64,000 bases of DNA. Source: Acidobacteriota bacterium (GTDB taxonomy: Bacteria > Acidobacteriota > Vicinamibacteria > Vicinamibacterales > SCN-69-37). Within the stretch, counting starts at the first letter, position 1, and every line of letters starts with the position of its first letter. The stretch covers positions 62,001-126,000 of the forward strand of contig JADJUS010000003.1 in assembly GCA_016716905.1 (NCBI GenBank), written 5' to 3'. Shown here in pieces: positions 36,887-45,941 of this stretch. The notes beneath the pieces are model-generated. The model was given only the letters and a program-made list of their open reading frames with translations, did no database searches and was not told the DNA's origin. Position numbers and translations under genes: made by a program.

Positions 36887-38047
36887 TCAGCGGCACAGAA
36901 TGACCTGCCCGGCCGTCAGGCCCTTCTTCACTTCCACCCGATCCTTCTCGACCGTGCCCAGTTCAACGGTCACGCTCGTCGGGGGGCCCGACCCTGATTT
37001 GATGAACGCCTGGGGCTGGCCGCCTGGCGTCGTGCGCAGGCAGCCGTCGGGCACCACCAGCACCTCCGGCCGCTGGCCGATGACAATTTCAGCCTGGGCC
37101 GGAATGTTGATCCACGACGAGTTGGGATCCACTTCCACTTCGATGATGACCGGGAACGTCGTGAGTCTCGTTGCGGTGTCCTGTTCGCCCGCGGCGGCCA
37201 CCGACTGCACGCGCCCATTGCGAACCTTGTCGGGTTCGGTGTCGAGTTTGAGCCGCGTCGCCAGGCCCGTCTTCAGGCGACGCGCGTCGGCCGCGGTGAC
37301 CTTGGCCTGCAGTGAGGCCTGCCGCGCATCGCCGAGCGTCACAACGATCGTGCCGCCCGTGGACGACTGCGCCACACCGGCAACACCCGATCCCACTTCG
37401 ACATGGCGCCGGATGACCCAGGCGTCGAGGGGCGAGCGCACAATCGTGTGCTGCAACTGCGCTTGCGCGCGTTCGACGGCCGCCTTGAGTTGTTCGATGC
37501 GCGCGCGGTTGGTGTCCATGTTGCGCCGCGCCCGTTCCAACGCCCGCTCCGACACCCTGACTTCGAGCTCCCGTGTTTCCAACTCGCTGCTCGCGACCAG
37601 GCCCTTGGCCAGCAGTTCCTTCGTGCGGTCCCGCGTCTTGCGGCGCAGCGCCAGCGTGTCTTCATCCAGGTCGATTTCCGCGGCGGCCTGCTGCATCTCG
37701 GCCTGCTTGAGATTGGCGTCCGCTTCCTGCACCGCGGTGTGTGCCACGCGGGAATCCAGGCGAATCAACTCCTGGCCCGCCTTGACGCGGTCGCCGTCCT
37801 TCACGAACACCGCTTCCACCAGACCCGACGCTTCGGCGCGCAGGTCGATGGTCACCGCCGGCTTGACCAGACCGTTCACCAGCAGCAGATCTTCGATCGT
37901 GGCCGTCGCCACCGTGTGTTCCTTGCTTCCAGTTTCGGCAACCGGCACGGCAGACTGAAACGCAAAGCGCCAGCCGATGGCTGCGCCCGCGACGATCAGC
38001 AGGCCAACGATATTGCGGAGTCTGAAGAGTCGTCGCAGTTTTGACAT
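36887..38047 (-). CDS. HlyD/MacA-type periplasmic adaptor
   Basis: 386 residues from the ATG at 38047; a GTG one codon earlier is possible. An N-terminal anchor (IVGLLIVAGAAIGWRFAF) is followed by a lipoyl-like half (VNGLVKPAVTIDLRAEASGL), a long coiled-coil hairpin (about 105-205, with ERALERARRNMDTNRARIEQ), the second lipoyl half (HTIVRSPLDAWV) and beta-barrel domains. It would link an inner-membrane permease to an outer-membrane channel. It ends just before the permease at 35568 and begins ten bases after the fusA2-like stop. Confidence 0.9.
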   Translation of the reverse strand: MSKLRRLFRLRNIVGLLIVAGAAIGWRFAFQSAVPVAETGSKEHTVATATIEDLLLVNGLVKPAVTIDLRAEASGLVEAVFVKDGDRVKAGQELIRLDSRVAHTAVQEADANLKQAEMQQAAAEIDLDEDTLALRRKTRDRTKELLAKGLVASSELETRELEVRVSERALERARRNMDTNRARIEQLKAAVERAQAQLQHTIVRSPLDAWVIRRHVEVGSGVAGVAQSSTGGTIVVTLGDARQASLQAKVTAADARRLKTGLATRLKLDTEPDKVRNGRVQSVAAAGEQDTATRLTTFPVIIEVEVDPNSSWINIPAQAEIVIGQRPEVLVVPDGCLRTTPGGQPQAFIKSGSGPPTSVTVELGTVEKDRVEVKKGLTAGQVILCR

Positions 38048-38059
38048 CACATCCTGGGG

Positions 38060-40159
38060 CTAACCCTCGTCGTCAGACGCCTCCGCGGTCCGGTCGGTCT
38101 TGGATGCCGCAATGATTTTGGCATGCAGGTGACCGGGGACTTCGGCGTAGTGGTGGAACTCCATGTGGTATCCGCCACGGCCGCCCGTGGCCGCAGTCAG
38201 CGTCTGTTCGTACGTGAGCATCTCGGACATCGGCACTTGCGCGCGGATGACCGTATTGGCTCCCCGGGTATCCATGCCCGCAATCTGTCCGCGTCGTCCG
38301 TTGAGGTCGCCCATCAGGTCACCCGCAAAGTCGGATGGCGCGTAGATTTCGACCGCCATCACCGGTTCAAGCAATGTGGGCTTGGCGCGAGTCATGGCAT
38401 CCCGTACGGCGAGTCGGCCCGCCATCTTGAACGACATCTCGTTCGAGTCCACGTCATGGTACGACCCGTCGTACACCGTCACCTTGAGATCGACCATCGG
38501 GTAGCCGGCCAGGAAACCGCGGGCGCACGCTTCGCGCACACCCTTTTCCACGGCCGGCACGAACTGGCGTGGAATGGATCCGCCGAAGATATCGTCCTCA
38601 AATTCCACGCCCGAGCCCGGGGGCAGCGGCGCCACCCGGATCTTGCAGTCACCGAATTGCCCGTGCCCGCCGGTCTGCTTCTTGTGCCGGCCGTGGGCCT
38701 CAGTCGGCAGGGCAATGGTCTCTCGATACGGGATGTGCGGTGGCTTGAGCTCCACTTCGACACCGAAACGCCGGCGCAACTTGGCCACCGTCACCTCGAT
38801 GTGCATCTGCCCCTGACCCGAGAGCAACAGGTCATGCGTCTGTTCGTCTCGGGTGTACCCGATGGACGGGTCTTCATCCTGCAGCCGATGCATGGACGTG
38901 CTGATCTTGTCTTCGTCGCCGCGCGTTTTCGGCACGATCGCGTACGAGAGCACCGCCTCGGGGAACGACAGCGGGTGCACGGTGAAGCCGGCCTTCGGGT
39001 CGCCCAGGATGTCGCCCGAATGTGTGTCCTTGAGCTTCGCCACGGCACCAAGATCGCCTGCGTGGACCTCCGGCACGTGCGCCTGCGTCTTGCCCTCGAG
39101 GGCCACCAGGTGGCCGGCGCGTTCGGGCGCCTGTCGCGTGAGGTTCTGCACGGTACTGTCGGACTTGAACGTCCCCGAGATCACCCGGAACAGGGAAATG
39201 CGTCCCGCAAACTGGTCCGCGATTGTCTTGAAGACCCACACCACCAGCGGGGCAGACGGGTCGGCGGCGCGGCTCGTGTCGGTACCATCCGGTGCGACGC
39301 CGGGGAACGGCCGGACAGCGGGCGACGGCACAAGCGCCGTGATCGCGTCGGCCAGCAGCGGTCCGCCGATGTTCCGGAGGCCCGACATGCACAACACCGG
39401 AAACACATGGCTGGCGCGTACGGCGGCCGCAAGCCCGTTGGTGAGGTCGTCCTGTGACAGTGTGCCGTTTTCGAAGAAGCGCTCCATCAGCGCCTCGTCG
39501 GTCTCGGCCACGGCCTCGACGAGCGTGGCTCTGGCGCCATCCACGTCTGCGCGGACGGAGTCGGGAATGGGAATTTCCGTCGCCTTGCCGCTGCCGTCTT
39601 CGGCAAACGTCCACGCCTTCATCGTCACCAGGTCCACGATGCCTGTGAATGCGTCTTCTTCACCGATGGGCCAGTGCACGGCCACCGCGGATCGCGACAG
39701 CGTCTGGCGCAGCGAGTCGAGCGCGCGCGGCAAGCTCGCCCGTTCACGATCCAGCCGGTTGACCACGATGAGCCTGGGAAGATTCAGCGATGCGGCAGTT
39801 TCCCAGATCTGCTCGGTGGACACTTGCACGCCCGAAACGCCGTCCACGACCACTACGGCAGCTTCCACCACACGTAGCGCCGCGCGGGCATCACTCAGGA
39901 AGTTGCCCATGCCCGGCGTGTCGATCAGATTAACTTTGCGCTTGTTGAATTCGAACCAGGCGAGTGAAGAGGAGAGTGTGTGTTTGCGCGCGATGGCTTC
40001 TTCATCGTAATCGGTGACGGTGGTGCCTTCGTCCACCTTCCCGAGCCGGGGCGTTGCTCCCGTGTCGTACAGCAAGGCTGCGGCCAACTGCGTCTTGCCG
40101 GCTCCACTGTGTCCGACCAGCGCGACATTCCGTATATCTGCGGCGTCAAAGACCTTCAT
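38060..40159 (-). CDS. EF-G-like GTPase (second, FusA2-type)
   Basis: 699 residues, all five EF-G domains by length. It differs from the fusA product at 14481: the P-loop reads GHSGAGKT instead of AHIDAGKT, and G4 is NRLD instead of NKMD. G3, DTPGMGNF, also departs from DTPGHVDF, losing the histidine that activates hydrolysis in EF-G. Domain IV remains (KKQTGGHGQFGDCKI). Such paralogues are known, with roles proposed in recycling, stress or tetracycline-type protection. It sits between two permease/adaptor sets, with GGAGG before its ATG. Confidence 0.9.
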   Translation of the reverse strand: MKVFDAADIRNVALVGHSGAGKTQLAAALLYDTGATPRLGKVDEGTTVTDYDEEAIARKHTLSSSLAWFEFNKRKVNLIDTPGMGNFLSDARAALRVVEAAVVVVDGVSGVQVSTEQIWETAASLNLPRLIVVNRLDRERASLPRALDSLRQTLSRSAVAVHWPIGEEDAFTGIVDLVTMKAWTFAEDGSGKATEIPIPDSVRADVDGARATLVEAVAETDEALMERFFENGTLSQDDLTNGLAAAVRASHVFPVLCMSGLRNIGGPLLADAITALVPSPAVRPFPGVAPDGTDTSRAADPSAPLVVWVFKTIADQFAGRISLFRVISGTFKSDSTVQNLTRQAPERAGHLVALEGKTQAHVPEVHAGDLGAVAKLKDTHSGDILGDPKAGFTVHPLSFPEAVLSYAIVPKTRGDEDKISTSMHRLQDEDPSIGYTRDEQTHDLLLSGQGQMHIEVTVAKLRRRFGVEVELKPPHIPYRETIALPTEAHGRHKKQTGGHGQFGDCKIRVAPLPPGSGVEFEDDIFGGSIPRQFVPAVEKGVREACARGFLAGYPMVDLKVTVYDGSYHDVDSNEMSFKMAGRLAVRDAMTRAKPTLLEPVMAVEIYAPSDFAGDLMGDLNGRRGQIAGMDTRGANTVIRAQVPMSEMLTYEQTLTAATGGRGGYHMEFHHYAEVPGHLHAKIIAASKTDRTAEASDDEG

Positions 40160-40195
40160 AAGCGATCCCTCCGAGCGATCAGCTAGAGGATATCG

Positions 40196-41476
40196 CTATT
40201 CGTAGCGCAATGACTCAATCGGATCGAGCCGCGACGCTCTGATCGCAGGGACCATGCCGAAGAACACGCCGATGCTGGCCGAGAACCCGATGCCGATCGC
40301 AAACGACCACCAGGGCAGGGAGACGGGGAATCCGGTAATCAGATGGACGCTCAGGCCCAGGGTGCTTCCGCAGATGATGCCCAGTATGCCGCCGGCGGAT
40401 GTCAGGAAGACGGCCTCAAGGAGGAACTGCCACAGGATCTCCACCCGCCGGGCGCCCAGGGCTTTGCGGACGCCGATTTCACGCGTCCGTTCGGTGACCG
40501 TGATGGTCATGATGCTCATCACGCCGATACCGCCCACCATCAGCGCGATGGACGAAATGACCACCAGCGCCAGGAAGGTGCCCTGGCTGATCTGGTCCCA
40601 GAGGGCGAGGACCGCGTCCTGGGTCACGAGGTCAAAATCGTTGGGCTGGTCGAGGCGGAGACCATGCCGCGTGCGCATGATCTCTTCAACTTCCCGCAAC
40701 GCGACGCCGCGGGCCACGCCCTCACGCGGCACCGCAGAAATGATGATCGCGCGCATTTCGCCACGGCCCATGTTGAAGGCACGTACGCCGAACTGCTTCT
40801 GATACGTCGTCTGCGGAATGACCACGAAATCGTCAACGCCCAGGTTGAAGCCGCCCGGGCTGGGTCGTTTGGCCACCACACCAATGACCTCGTACTCCTG
40901 CAGCCCGAGGCGCACCGTCTTGCCCACGGGATCCCCGGTCGTGAACAGGGCCTGCGCCGGAGTTTGTCCGAGAACGATGACGTGCCGGCGCCGCTGGACC
41001 TCGCCAGACGTGAAGAACCGTCCCTCCTCGAGTGGGAGGCGGGTCACGTCGGTCCACCGTTCGGTCGTCCCCAGCACAGAGATCTGCTTCGACTTCAGGT
41101 TCTTGTAGTAGACCCGTTCCTGGGTTGGCGGACCACCGTCGCCCAGGGTGACGTCGACCATCGCAATCGACGGGGCATCGCGCTCGATGGCGGCCCCGTC
41201 TTCCGGCGTCATGTTCGGGCGCATGAGCAGCGCCTGGAAGTCGGCACCGCCCGCCATGCTGACGCCCGAGAACTTCGCGACGACGATCGTATCCGGGCCG
41301 AGCGACTGAATCGAATCACGCAGCGACTGGTCGAACCCCCGAATCAGCGCGGTCATACCGACAATGGAGGTGATGCCGATGACGATGCCAAGCACGGTCA
41401 ACGCCGAGCGCATCTTGTTGGCGCGGAGGGTATCCACCGACATCCGCAGAATCTCGTCGAAGAGGCTCCAGCGCAC
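40196..41476 (-). CDS. MacB/FtsX-type ABC permease
   Basis: 426 residues from a GTG with AGGAGG ahead. The N-terminal helix (MRSALTVLGIVIGITSIVGM) is the MacB start motif; the periplasmic domain holds RVYYKNLKSKQISVLGTTE, and three C-terminal helices carry GGIGVMSIMTITVTERTREI and GVRKALGAR. It follows a second permease by three bases, so the pair may form a heterodimer. The ATPase is missing locally. Confidence 0.92.
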   Translation of the reverse strand: MRWSLFDEILRMSVDTLRANKMRSALTVLGIVIGITSIVGMTALIRGFDQSLRDSIQSLGPDTIVVAKFSGVSMAGGADFQALLMRPNMTPEDGAAIERDAPSIAMVDVTLGDGGPPTQERVYYKNLKSKQISVLGTTERWTDVTRLPLEEGRFFTSGEVQRRRHVIVLGQTPAQALFTTGDPVGKTVRLGLQEYEVIGVVAKRPSPGGFNLGVDDFVVIPQTTYQKQFGVRAFNMGRGEMRAIIISAVPREGVARGVALREVEEIMRTRHGLRLDQPNDFDLVTQDAVLALWDQISQGTFLALVVISSIALMVGGIGVMSIMTITVTERTREIGVRKALGARRVEILWQFLLEAVFLTSAGGILGIICGSTLGLSVHLITGFPVSLPWWSFAIGIGFSASIGVFFGMVPAIRASRLDPIESLRYE

Positions 41477-41478
41477 GG

Positions 41479-42702
41479 TTATTCCCTCCTCAGGGCTTCA
41501 ATGGGATCGAGTGAGGCCGCTCGCATCGCGGGGTACAACCCGAAAAACAATCCCACCACAGCGGTGACCCCGATACCGAGCATGACCGACCAGGGCTCCA
41601 CGGCCGCCGGCAGCGGCGTGAACCTGCTGATGGCGAACGCCACCAGGAAACCCAGAGTGGTGCCGACAATGCCGCCGAACGTGGACAACGTGATGGACTC
41701 CGTGAGGATCTGCCACAACACGTCGCGGCGTCTCGCGCCAAGCGACTTGCGCAGGCCGATCTCGCGCGTCCGTTCGCTGACCACCATCAGCATGATGTTC
41801 ATGATGACAATGCCGCCGACCACGAGCGACAGGCTGACGACGCCGATGAGAATCGCGAAGATCCCCGACGTCACCTGGTTATAGAGCTCAAGGAAGGTAT
41901 CGGACGTCACCACGCCGAAGTTGTCGGGCTCGGCCGGCCGAAGCCGCCGCGTCACGCGCAACGCGATTGTGGCATCGTCCATCGCGGTGCGAATCACCGA
42001 CGGGTCAGAGGGCAGCACGGTGAGGCGCAGCGACTGCCGGCTGCCGAAAAGTCGCTGGAAGGCGCCCAGGGGAATCACGGCGAACTCGTCCTGCGACTGC
42101 CCGAAGATGGCGCCCTTCTTCTTGTGAATGCCGACCACGCGGAACTGGATGCCGGCGATGGAGATGAACTTTTCGAGCGGATCGATCGCCCCGAAGAGCC
42201 GGTCGGCGGCGTCCCAGCCAATCACCGCGACGTTGCGCTTGCCGTCAAACTCGCCGGCGGTCATCACTCGGCCGGCTTCAATGAGCGTCGTGGGGAGCAA
42301 GGCGTATTCCTTCGTGACGCCCTGAATCTGGAGGCTGTCGAGCGTCTCTTGACGCGTCTTGGCCTCAGCACTGCTGCTCGCCGTTGCCATCACCAGCCGG
42401 ATGCGGTCGCTCGCGTTGCGAATGGCCTCCGCGTCTTCCAGTGTCACGCGTGGGTTGCCCGCTGCCCGAAGCTGTTCCTCCTCGGTCCTGGTCGGGCCGC
42501 TGCGCCCGATCGAGAAGGAGTCTGCGCCGACCTGCGACGTGATGGCGCCCGACACCGAGGCGTTGAGGCCCTGGATGAGCGACACCACCGCGATGATCGA
42601 GGTCACCGCGACGATGTTGCCCAGCATCGTCAGGAACGATCGAAGTTTGTTCGACCAGATCGCCGAGAGGGCGATACCGGCGGCCTCAAGGAACTGCTGC
42701 AT
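41479..42702 (-). CDS. MacB/FtsX-type ABC permease
   Basis: 407 residues from the ATG at 42702 (MQQFLEAAGIALSAIWSNKL), four bases after the adaptor stop; the frame back to 42807 is Arg/Ser-rich shadow. Landmarks are SFLTMLGNIVAVTSIIAVVS, then GGIVIMNIMLMVVSERTREI and GLRKSLGARRRD. With the gene at 40196 it probably forms a two-permease complex fed by the adaptor at 42707. Confidence 0.92.
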   Translation of the reverse strand: MQQFLEAAGIALSAIWSNKLRSFLTMLGNIVAVTSIIAVVSLIQGLNASVSGAITSQVGADSFSIGRSGPTRTEEEQLRAAGNPRVTLEDAEAIRNASDRIRLVMATASSSAEAKTRQETLDSLQIQGVTKEYALLPTTLIEAGRVMTAGEFDGKRNVAVIGWDAADRLFGAIDPLEKFISIAGIQFRVVGIHKKKGAIFGQSQDEFAVIPLGAFQRLFGSRQSLRLTVLPSDPSVIRTAMDDATIALRVTRRLRPAEPDNFGVVTSDTFLELYNQVTSGIFAILIGVVSLSLVVGGIVIMNIMLMVVSERTREIGLRKSLGARRRDVLWQILTESITLSTFGGIVGTTLGFLVAFAISRFTPLPAAVEPWSVMLGIGVTAVVGLFFGLYPAMRAASLDPIEALRRE

Positions 42703-42706
42703 CGCG

Positions 42707-44044
42707 CTACTTGCCGGTCGAGTTGGCGAACGTGGTGGTGACCTTGACGGCGTCACCATCCTTGAGCGAGCGCACCGATGTGAAGGGGCCCGTGATGACC
42801 TCGTCACCGTCCTTGAGTCCGCTCAGGACTTCGAAGAACTTCTCGCCGGCAATGCCCACCTTGATCGGGGTGAACACGGCCTTGCCGTCGGTGACGACGA
42901 ACGCGCCTTCGATTTCCTTGCGGGTCTGGCCCGGCTGGAGTTCGGTGGGCGCCGTCACGCGCCGGGCCGGAGCGCCGGGGGGCGTCGGCGCCACGCGCAC
43001 CAGGCTGCCGTCAGCATTGACCACCATCTCGCGCACCGTCGTGGCCTGAATCGGCACGGACAGCACCTTCTGACGGGTGGCGGTGGTGATGACGGCCGTG
43101 CAGGTGAAGCCGGGCCGCACGTCGGGCACCGTGCCGTCGAGCGTCACCACGACCTTGAAGTTGGTGGCGCGAGTGGTGGCGGCCGCGCCGGTCGCCTGGA
43201 TCGCACTGTTCCCAACCTCGGTCACCTTGCCCGTGAACTTCTGATCGGTCAGGGCGTCAATCGTCACCACGGCCGTCTGACCGAGCTTGATGAAGGGGAT
43301 ATCGGTTTCGTCCACTTCAACTTCGGTCTCGATGACCGACAAGTCGGCGATGGCCAGCAACACGGTGCCGGCGTTGTTCATGGTGCCGACGACCACCGTT
43401 TCACCCTCTTCGATGTTGCGCCGCGTGACGATGCCCGAGATGGGCGACACGATGCGGACCTTGTTCAGGTCGTACTGCGCATTCTCGACGTTGGCTTCTT
43501 CCTGCTTGATGCGCGTTTCCTGCGTCTTGACCGACTGCTCACGCGACGTCAGGTCCGACTGGCGCAACTTGACGTCGCTTTCGGCGCGGTCGAGTGTTTC
43601 GCGGGGCGTTAACCCCGACTTGATGAGTTCGCGCTGGCGCTCCAGGTTGTCCTGCGCCTGCTTGAGATTGGTGCGCGCGTTTTCGACCGCGATACGCGTT
43701 TCCGCCAACTGCGACTGTGCGGCCGCGAGGCTGGCGCCGGTGCGGTTGACCTGCGTCTGCAGGTTGCGCGGATCGATCTGCAGCAGGAACTGGCCGGCGG
43801 TGACCATGTCGCCTTCGTTGACGGCGAGTCCCACCACTTTGCCCATGGTGTCGGCGCTGATGTTGACCGACTTCTTCGGGCGGATCTTGCCGCTGGCCGA
43901 CACAATCGCTTCCAGGTCGCGCATCGCGAGTTTCTCGATGTTGACCTCGATGCCCGTGGTGCGCTTGAAGTTCAGGTTCGCGTACGCGACGGCGCCGATG
44001 ACAACAACGATGAGGACGCCGATGATAACTTTTTTCCGATTCAT
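42707..44044 (-). CDS. HlyD/MacA-type periplasmic adaptor with long coiled coil
   Basis: 445 residues from the ATG at 44044 (MNRKKVIIGVLIVVVIGAVA); upstream frame to 44173 is rejected. The lipoyl half VSASGKIRPKKSVNISADTM is followed by an extended coiled coil (about 90-195, including TRIAVENARTNLKQAQDNLE), then VRIVSPISGIVTRRNIEEGE and beta-barrel and membrane-proximal domains. It should couple the two permeases to an outer-membrane exit duct. A YIP1 gene lies two bases upstream. Confidence 0.92.
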   Translation of the reverse strand: MNRKKVIIGVLIVVVIGAVAYANLNFKRTTGIEVNIEKLAMRDLEAIVSASGKIRPKKSVNISADTMGKVVGLAVNEGDMVTAGQFLLQIDPRNLQTQVNRTGASLAAAQSQLAETRIAVENARTNLKQAQDNLERQRELIKSGLTPRETLDRAESDVKLRQSDLTSREQSVKTQETRIKQEEANVENAQYDLNKVRIVSPISGIVTRRNIEEGETVVVGTMNNAGTVLLAIADLSVIETEVEVDETDIPFIKLGQTAVVTIDALTDQKFTGKVTEVGNSAIQATGAAATTRATNFKVVVTLDGTVPDVRPGFTCTAVITTATRQKVLSVPIQATTVREMVVNADGSLVRVAPTPPGAPARRVTAPTELQPGQTRKEIEGAFVVTDGKAVFTPIKVGIAGEKFFEVLSGLKDGDEVITGPFTSVRSLKDGDAVKVTTTFANSTGK

Positions 44045-44046
44045 TT

Positions 44047-44787
44047 TTACCCTGCGGTGAAGTACGCAATCACGATGAGGATCAAGCCGTAGAAGGTGAA
44101 GAGGCCGGTGGCAATGCTGCTGGACTTCTTCCGGTAGAGGGCGGCGAGTCCGATCGACAGCACCACCACCCACCAGATCACAAAGAGGTCAATGCCTCCG
44201 AGAAGTTTCGCGAGGAAGCTGGTTTCGTCCAGCATCGGCAGCAGCGCGCCCAGGTTCGCGATGCTGGTGCTCATGACGCCGCGGGCATACATGATGGGCG
44301 CCGAAATGATGGCGCCCAGTGCGGAGACCGCTTGTGAGTGCGCGACCACGGACATCACGTGTTTGAACGACGCGGTGCCGCCCATGATCGTGTTGAACGC
44401 CACCCACAGCAGCACGGTCATGATCACCGCCCCGAACGGGATGGCCACGAACATGCCCACGATCGACGAGTACGCACCCAGGTTGGAGTGCGAGCGCTGC
44501 TCCATTTGCTGGTACATCTCGTCGGTCACCGCAACACCGAAGCGCTCCATCTGCTGCACCTGCATCTCCAGGGCCGCGGCGCGGCCTCGTTCGGTCAGCT
44601 GCGGCAGACCCTGGGCCAGGCCCATCACGAGCGCCACGAGGAAGAGCATGCCCGCCACTTTCGGCGTTCGCACCACATGCGCAAACGTCGCACCAGGTGA
44701 GGTGATGACACCGATCGCGCGCGAAAGCAGGTTCGGAATGGGTTCGGCGGGGGGGATGGAACTGGCAGTGGCGGTCACGTCGGACAT
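44047..44787 (-). CDS. YIP1-family integral membrane protein
   Basis: 246 residues from the ATG at 44787 (MSDVTATASSIPPAEPIPNL). Five hydrophobic helices are visible, starting at VAGMLFLVALVMGLAQGLPQ and ending in FYGLILIVIAYFTA; the N-terminal ITSPGATFAHVVRTPKVAG matches YIP1-domain bacterial proteins. Function is unknown; such genes often neighbour MacAB-type systems. The last helix ends just before the adaptor start, suggesting coupled translation. Confidence 0.85.
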   Translation of the reverse strand: MSDVTATASSIPPAEPIPNLLSRAIGVITSPGATFAHVVRTPKVAGMLFLVALVMGLAQGLPQLTERGRAAALEMQVQQMERFGVAVTDEMYQQMEQRSHSNLGAYSSIVGMFVAIPFGAVIMTVLLWVAFNTIMGGTASFKHVMSVVAHSQAVSALGAIISAPIMYARGVMSTSIANLGALLPMLDETSFLAKLLGGIDLFVIWWVVVLSIGLAALYRKKSSSIATGLFTFYGLILIVIAYFTAG

Positions 44788-44843
44788 GGGTGCGGTCTCC
44801 TCGGCGTCAGTCCGCCGCGTGGGGTAGCCACGTATTGTACCGC

Positions 44844-44875
44844 CCCGAACACATACGGCGCGAGCCGTGTTCGGG
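44844..44875. promoter_or_regulatory. Inverted repeat in the divergent gap (possible operator)
   Basis: CCCGAACAC (44844-44852) pairs exactly with GTGTTCGGG (44867-44875), with a small GGC/GCC pair inside. It lies 19 bases ahead of the ATG of the outer-membrane protein gene and between it and the YIP1 gene, so it could be a regulator site for both. It has no T-run. Confidence 0.45.
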
Positions 44876-44894
44876 TTCCTGATAGGCTCGACCC

Positions 44895-45878
44895 ATGCGC
44901 CAAATCCTGGTTTCCCTTTGCGGGTGTCTCTTGCTGGTCTCGGCGTTTCCGATGCCCTCGGCCGCCCAACAGACGTTTGAGGTGGTGGGGAGCCGGGCCC
45001 TTGGCATGGGGGGAGCCTTCGTCGCCGTGGCCGATGACCCGAGCGCGGTCTTCTGGAACCCCGCCGGCCTCGCCAGCGGCCAACCGGCCGGAGCGACAAT
45101 AGAGTGGGTCCGCTTTCGAAATGGTGATCGGAACGGGGCTCCGGCGGCCGGGCCATGGCAGCGTTCGGCCAAGTTTGTCAGTTTGGGCACTTGGCCAATC
45201 GGCATGAGCTACGTCGGCTTCGACGAGACCGTTTTGGTAGCCGACGCCACGTCCGCCGGCCTGGTCGCCCGCCGGTTCTCCACCAAACATTACGGCGCCA
45301 CCCTGCTGCAGACCGTGACCGAGGGGCTGGTGGTGGGCACCACGTTGAAGTACGTCCGTGGAACCGTGGCAGCCGGGCCCGTCACCGAGGCGAACTCGGG
45401 GGAAGCCCTGAGTGCGGGGGCGGCCCGGGACGGCGTGACCCACGGGGTTTTTGACCTGGATGCGTCGGTGATGTTTGATGCCCGGGTCTTTCGAATTGGC
45501 TGGACGTTGCGGAATCTGCGATCTCCCACCTTTGAAGGTTCGCCAGGAACTGCAATAGAGCTCGAACGCCGGTCCCGGATAGGCGTGGCTATCCTGCCGG
45601 CTGATGGCCTGATCTTTGCTGTAGACCTTGACCTGGATACGGCCGATCTCCCGGGTGGACCGAGTCGGACGGTGGCGGTGGGGGCAGAGCACACACTCTG
45701 GTCGCGCCTGGCCGTCCGGGGTGGGGCACGTTGGAACCTCGAGGGTGCCCGCACGCCGGTGGGTTCGCTTGGGGCGAGTTTCGCGTTACGGCCGGGCGCG
45801 TGGCTGGATGGCCACGTGACGCACGGGCGGGCGCAGGGAGAGCGAGGGTTCGGTCTGGCACTTCGTGCCGGATGGTAA
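44895..45878 (+). CDS. Outer-membrane beta-barrel protein, PorV/TraF/FadL-like
   Basis: 327 residues with a signal peptide (ILVSLCGCLLLVSAFPMPSA). Immediately after cleavage comes VVGSRALGMGGAFVAVADDP and AVFWNPAGLA, the signature of PorV/UPF0164/TraF-like barrels related to FadL. The rest alternates in short amphipathic strands and ends in an aromatic residue (LALRAGW), as barrel proteins do. It may form a pore or a secretion shuttle. It lies directly before pilB on the same strand, but its link to pili is unproven. Confidence 0.82.
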   Translation: MRQILVSLCGCLLLVSAFPMPSAAQQTFEVVGSRALGMGGAFVAVADDPSAVFWNPAGLASGQPAGATIEWVRFRNGDRNGAPAAGPWQRSAKFVSLGTWPIGMSYVGFDETVLVADATSAGLVARRFSTKHYGATLLQTVTEGLVVGTTLKYVRGTVAAGPVTEANSGEALSAGAARDGVTHGVFDLDASVMFDARVFRIGWTLRNLRSPTFEGSPGTAIELERRSRIGVAILPADGLIFAVDLDLDTADLPGGPSRTVAVGAEHTLWSRLAVRGGARWNLEGARTPVGSLGASFALRPGAWLDGHVTHGRAQGERGFGLALRAGW

Positions 45879-45898
45879 AACCCGGATAACGGCCGTGA

Positions 45899-45921
45899 GA
45901 CGGGCGCGCGATGCGCCCGTC
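45899..45921 (+). terminator. Hairpin between the PorV-like gene and pilB
   Basis: A 9-bp perfect stem, GACGGGCGC (45899-45907) with GCGCCCGTC (45913-45921), around GCGAT. No T-run follows, so it may be a weak or Rho-assisted stop, or an mRNA end-stabilising structure. Confidence 0.4.
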
Positions 45922-45941
45922 GGTGTTGGGACTAGGGGGTC

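Noticed and set aside
35691..37958. A 755-codon plus-strand open frame opposite the permease and adaptor genes
   Set aside because: Product is rich in His, Arg and Gln without domains; it mirrors genuine minus-strand genes that have clear family motifs. Long antisense frames are expected in GC-rich DNA.
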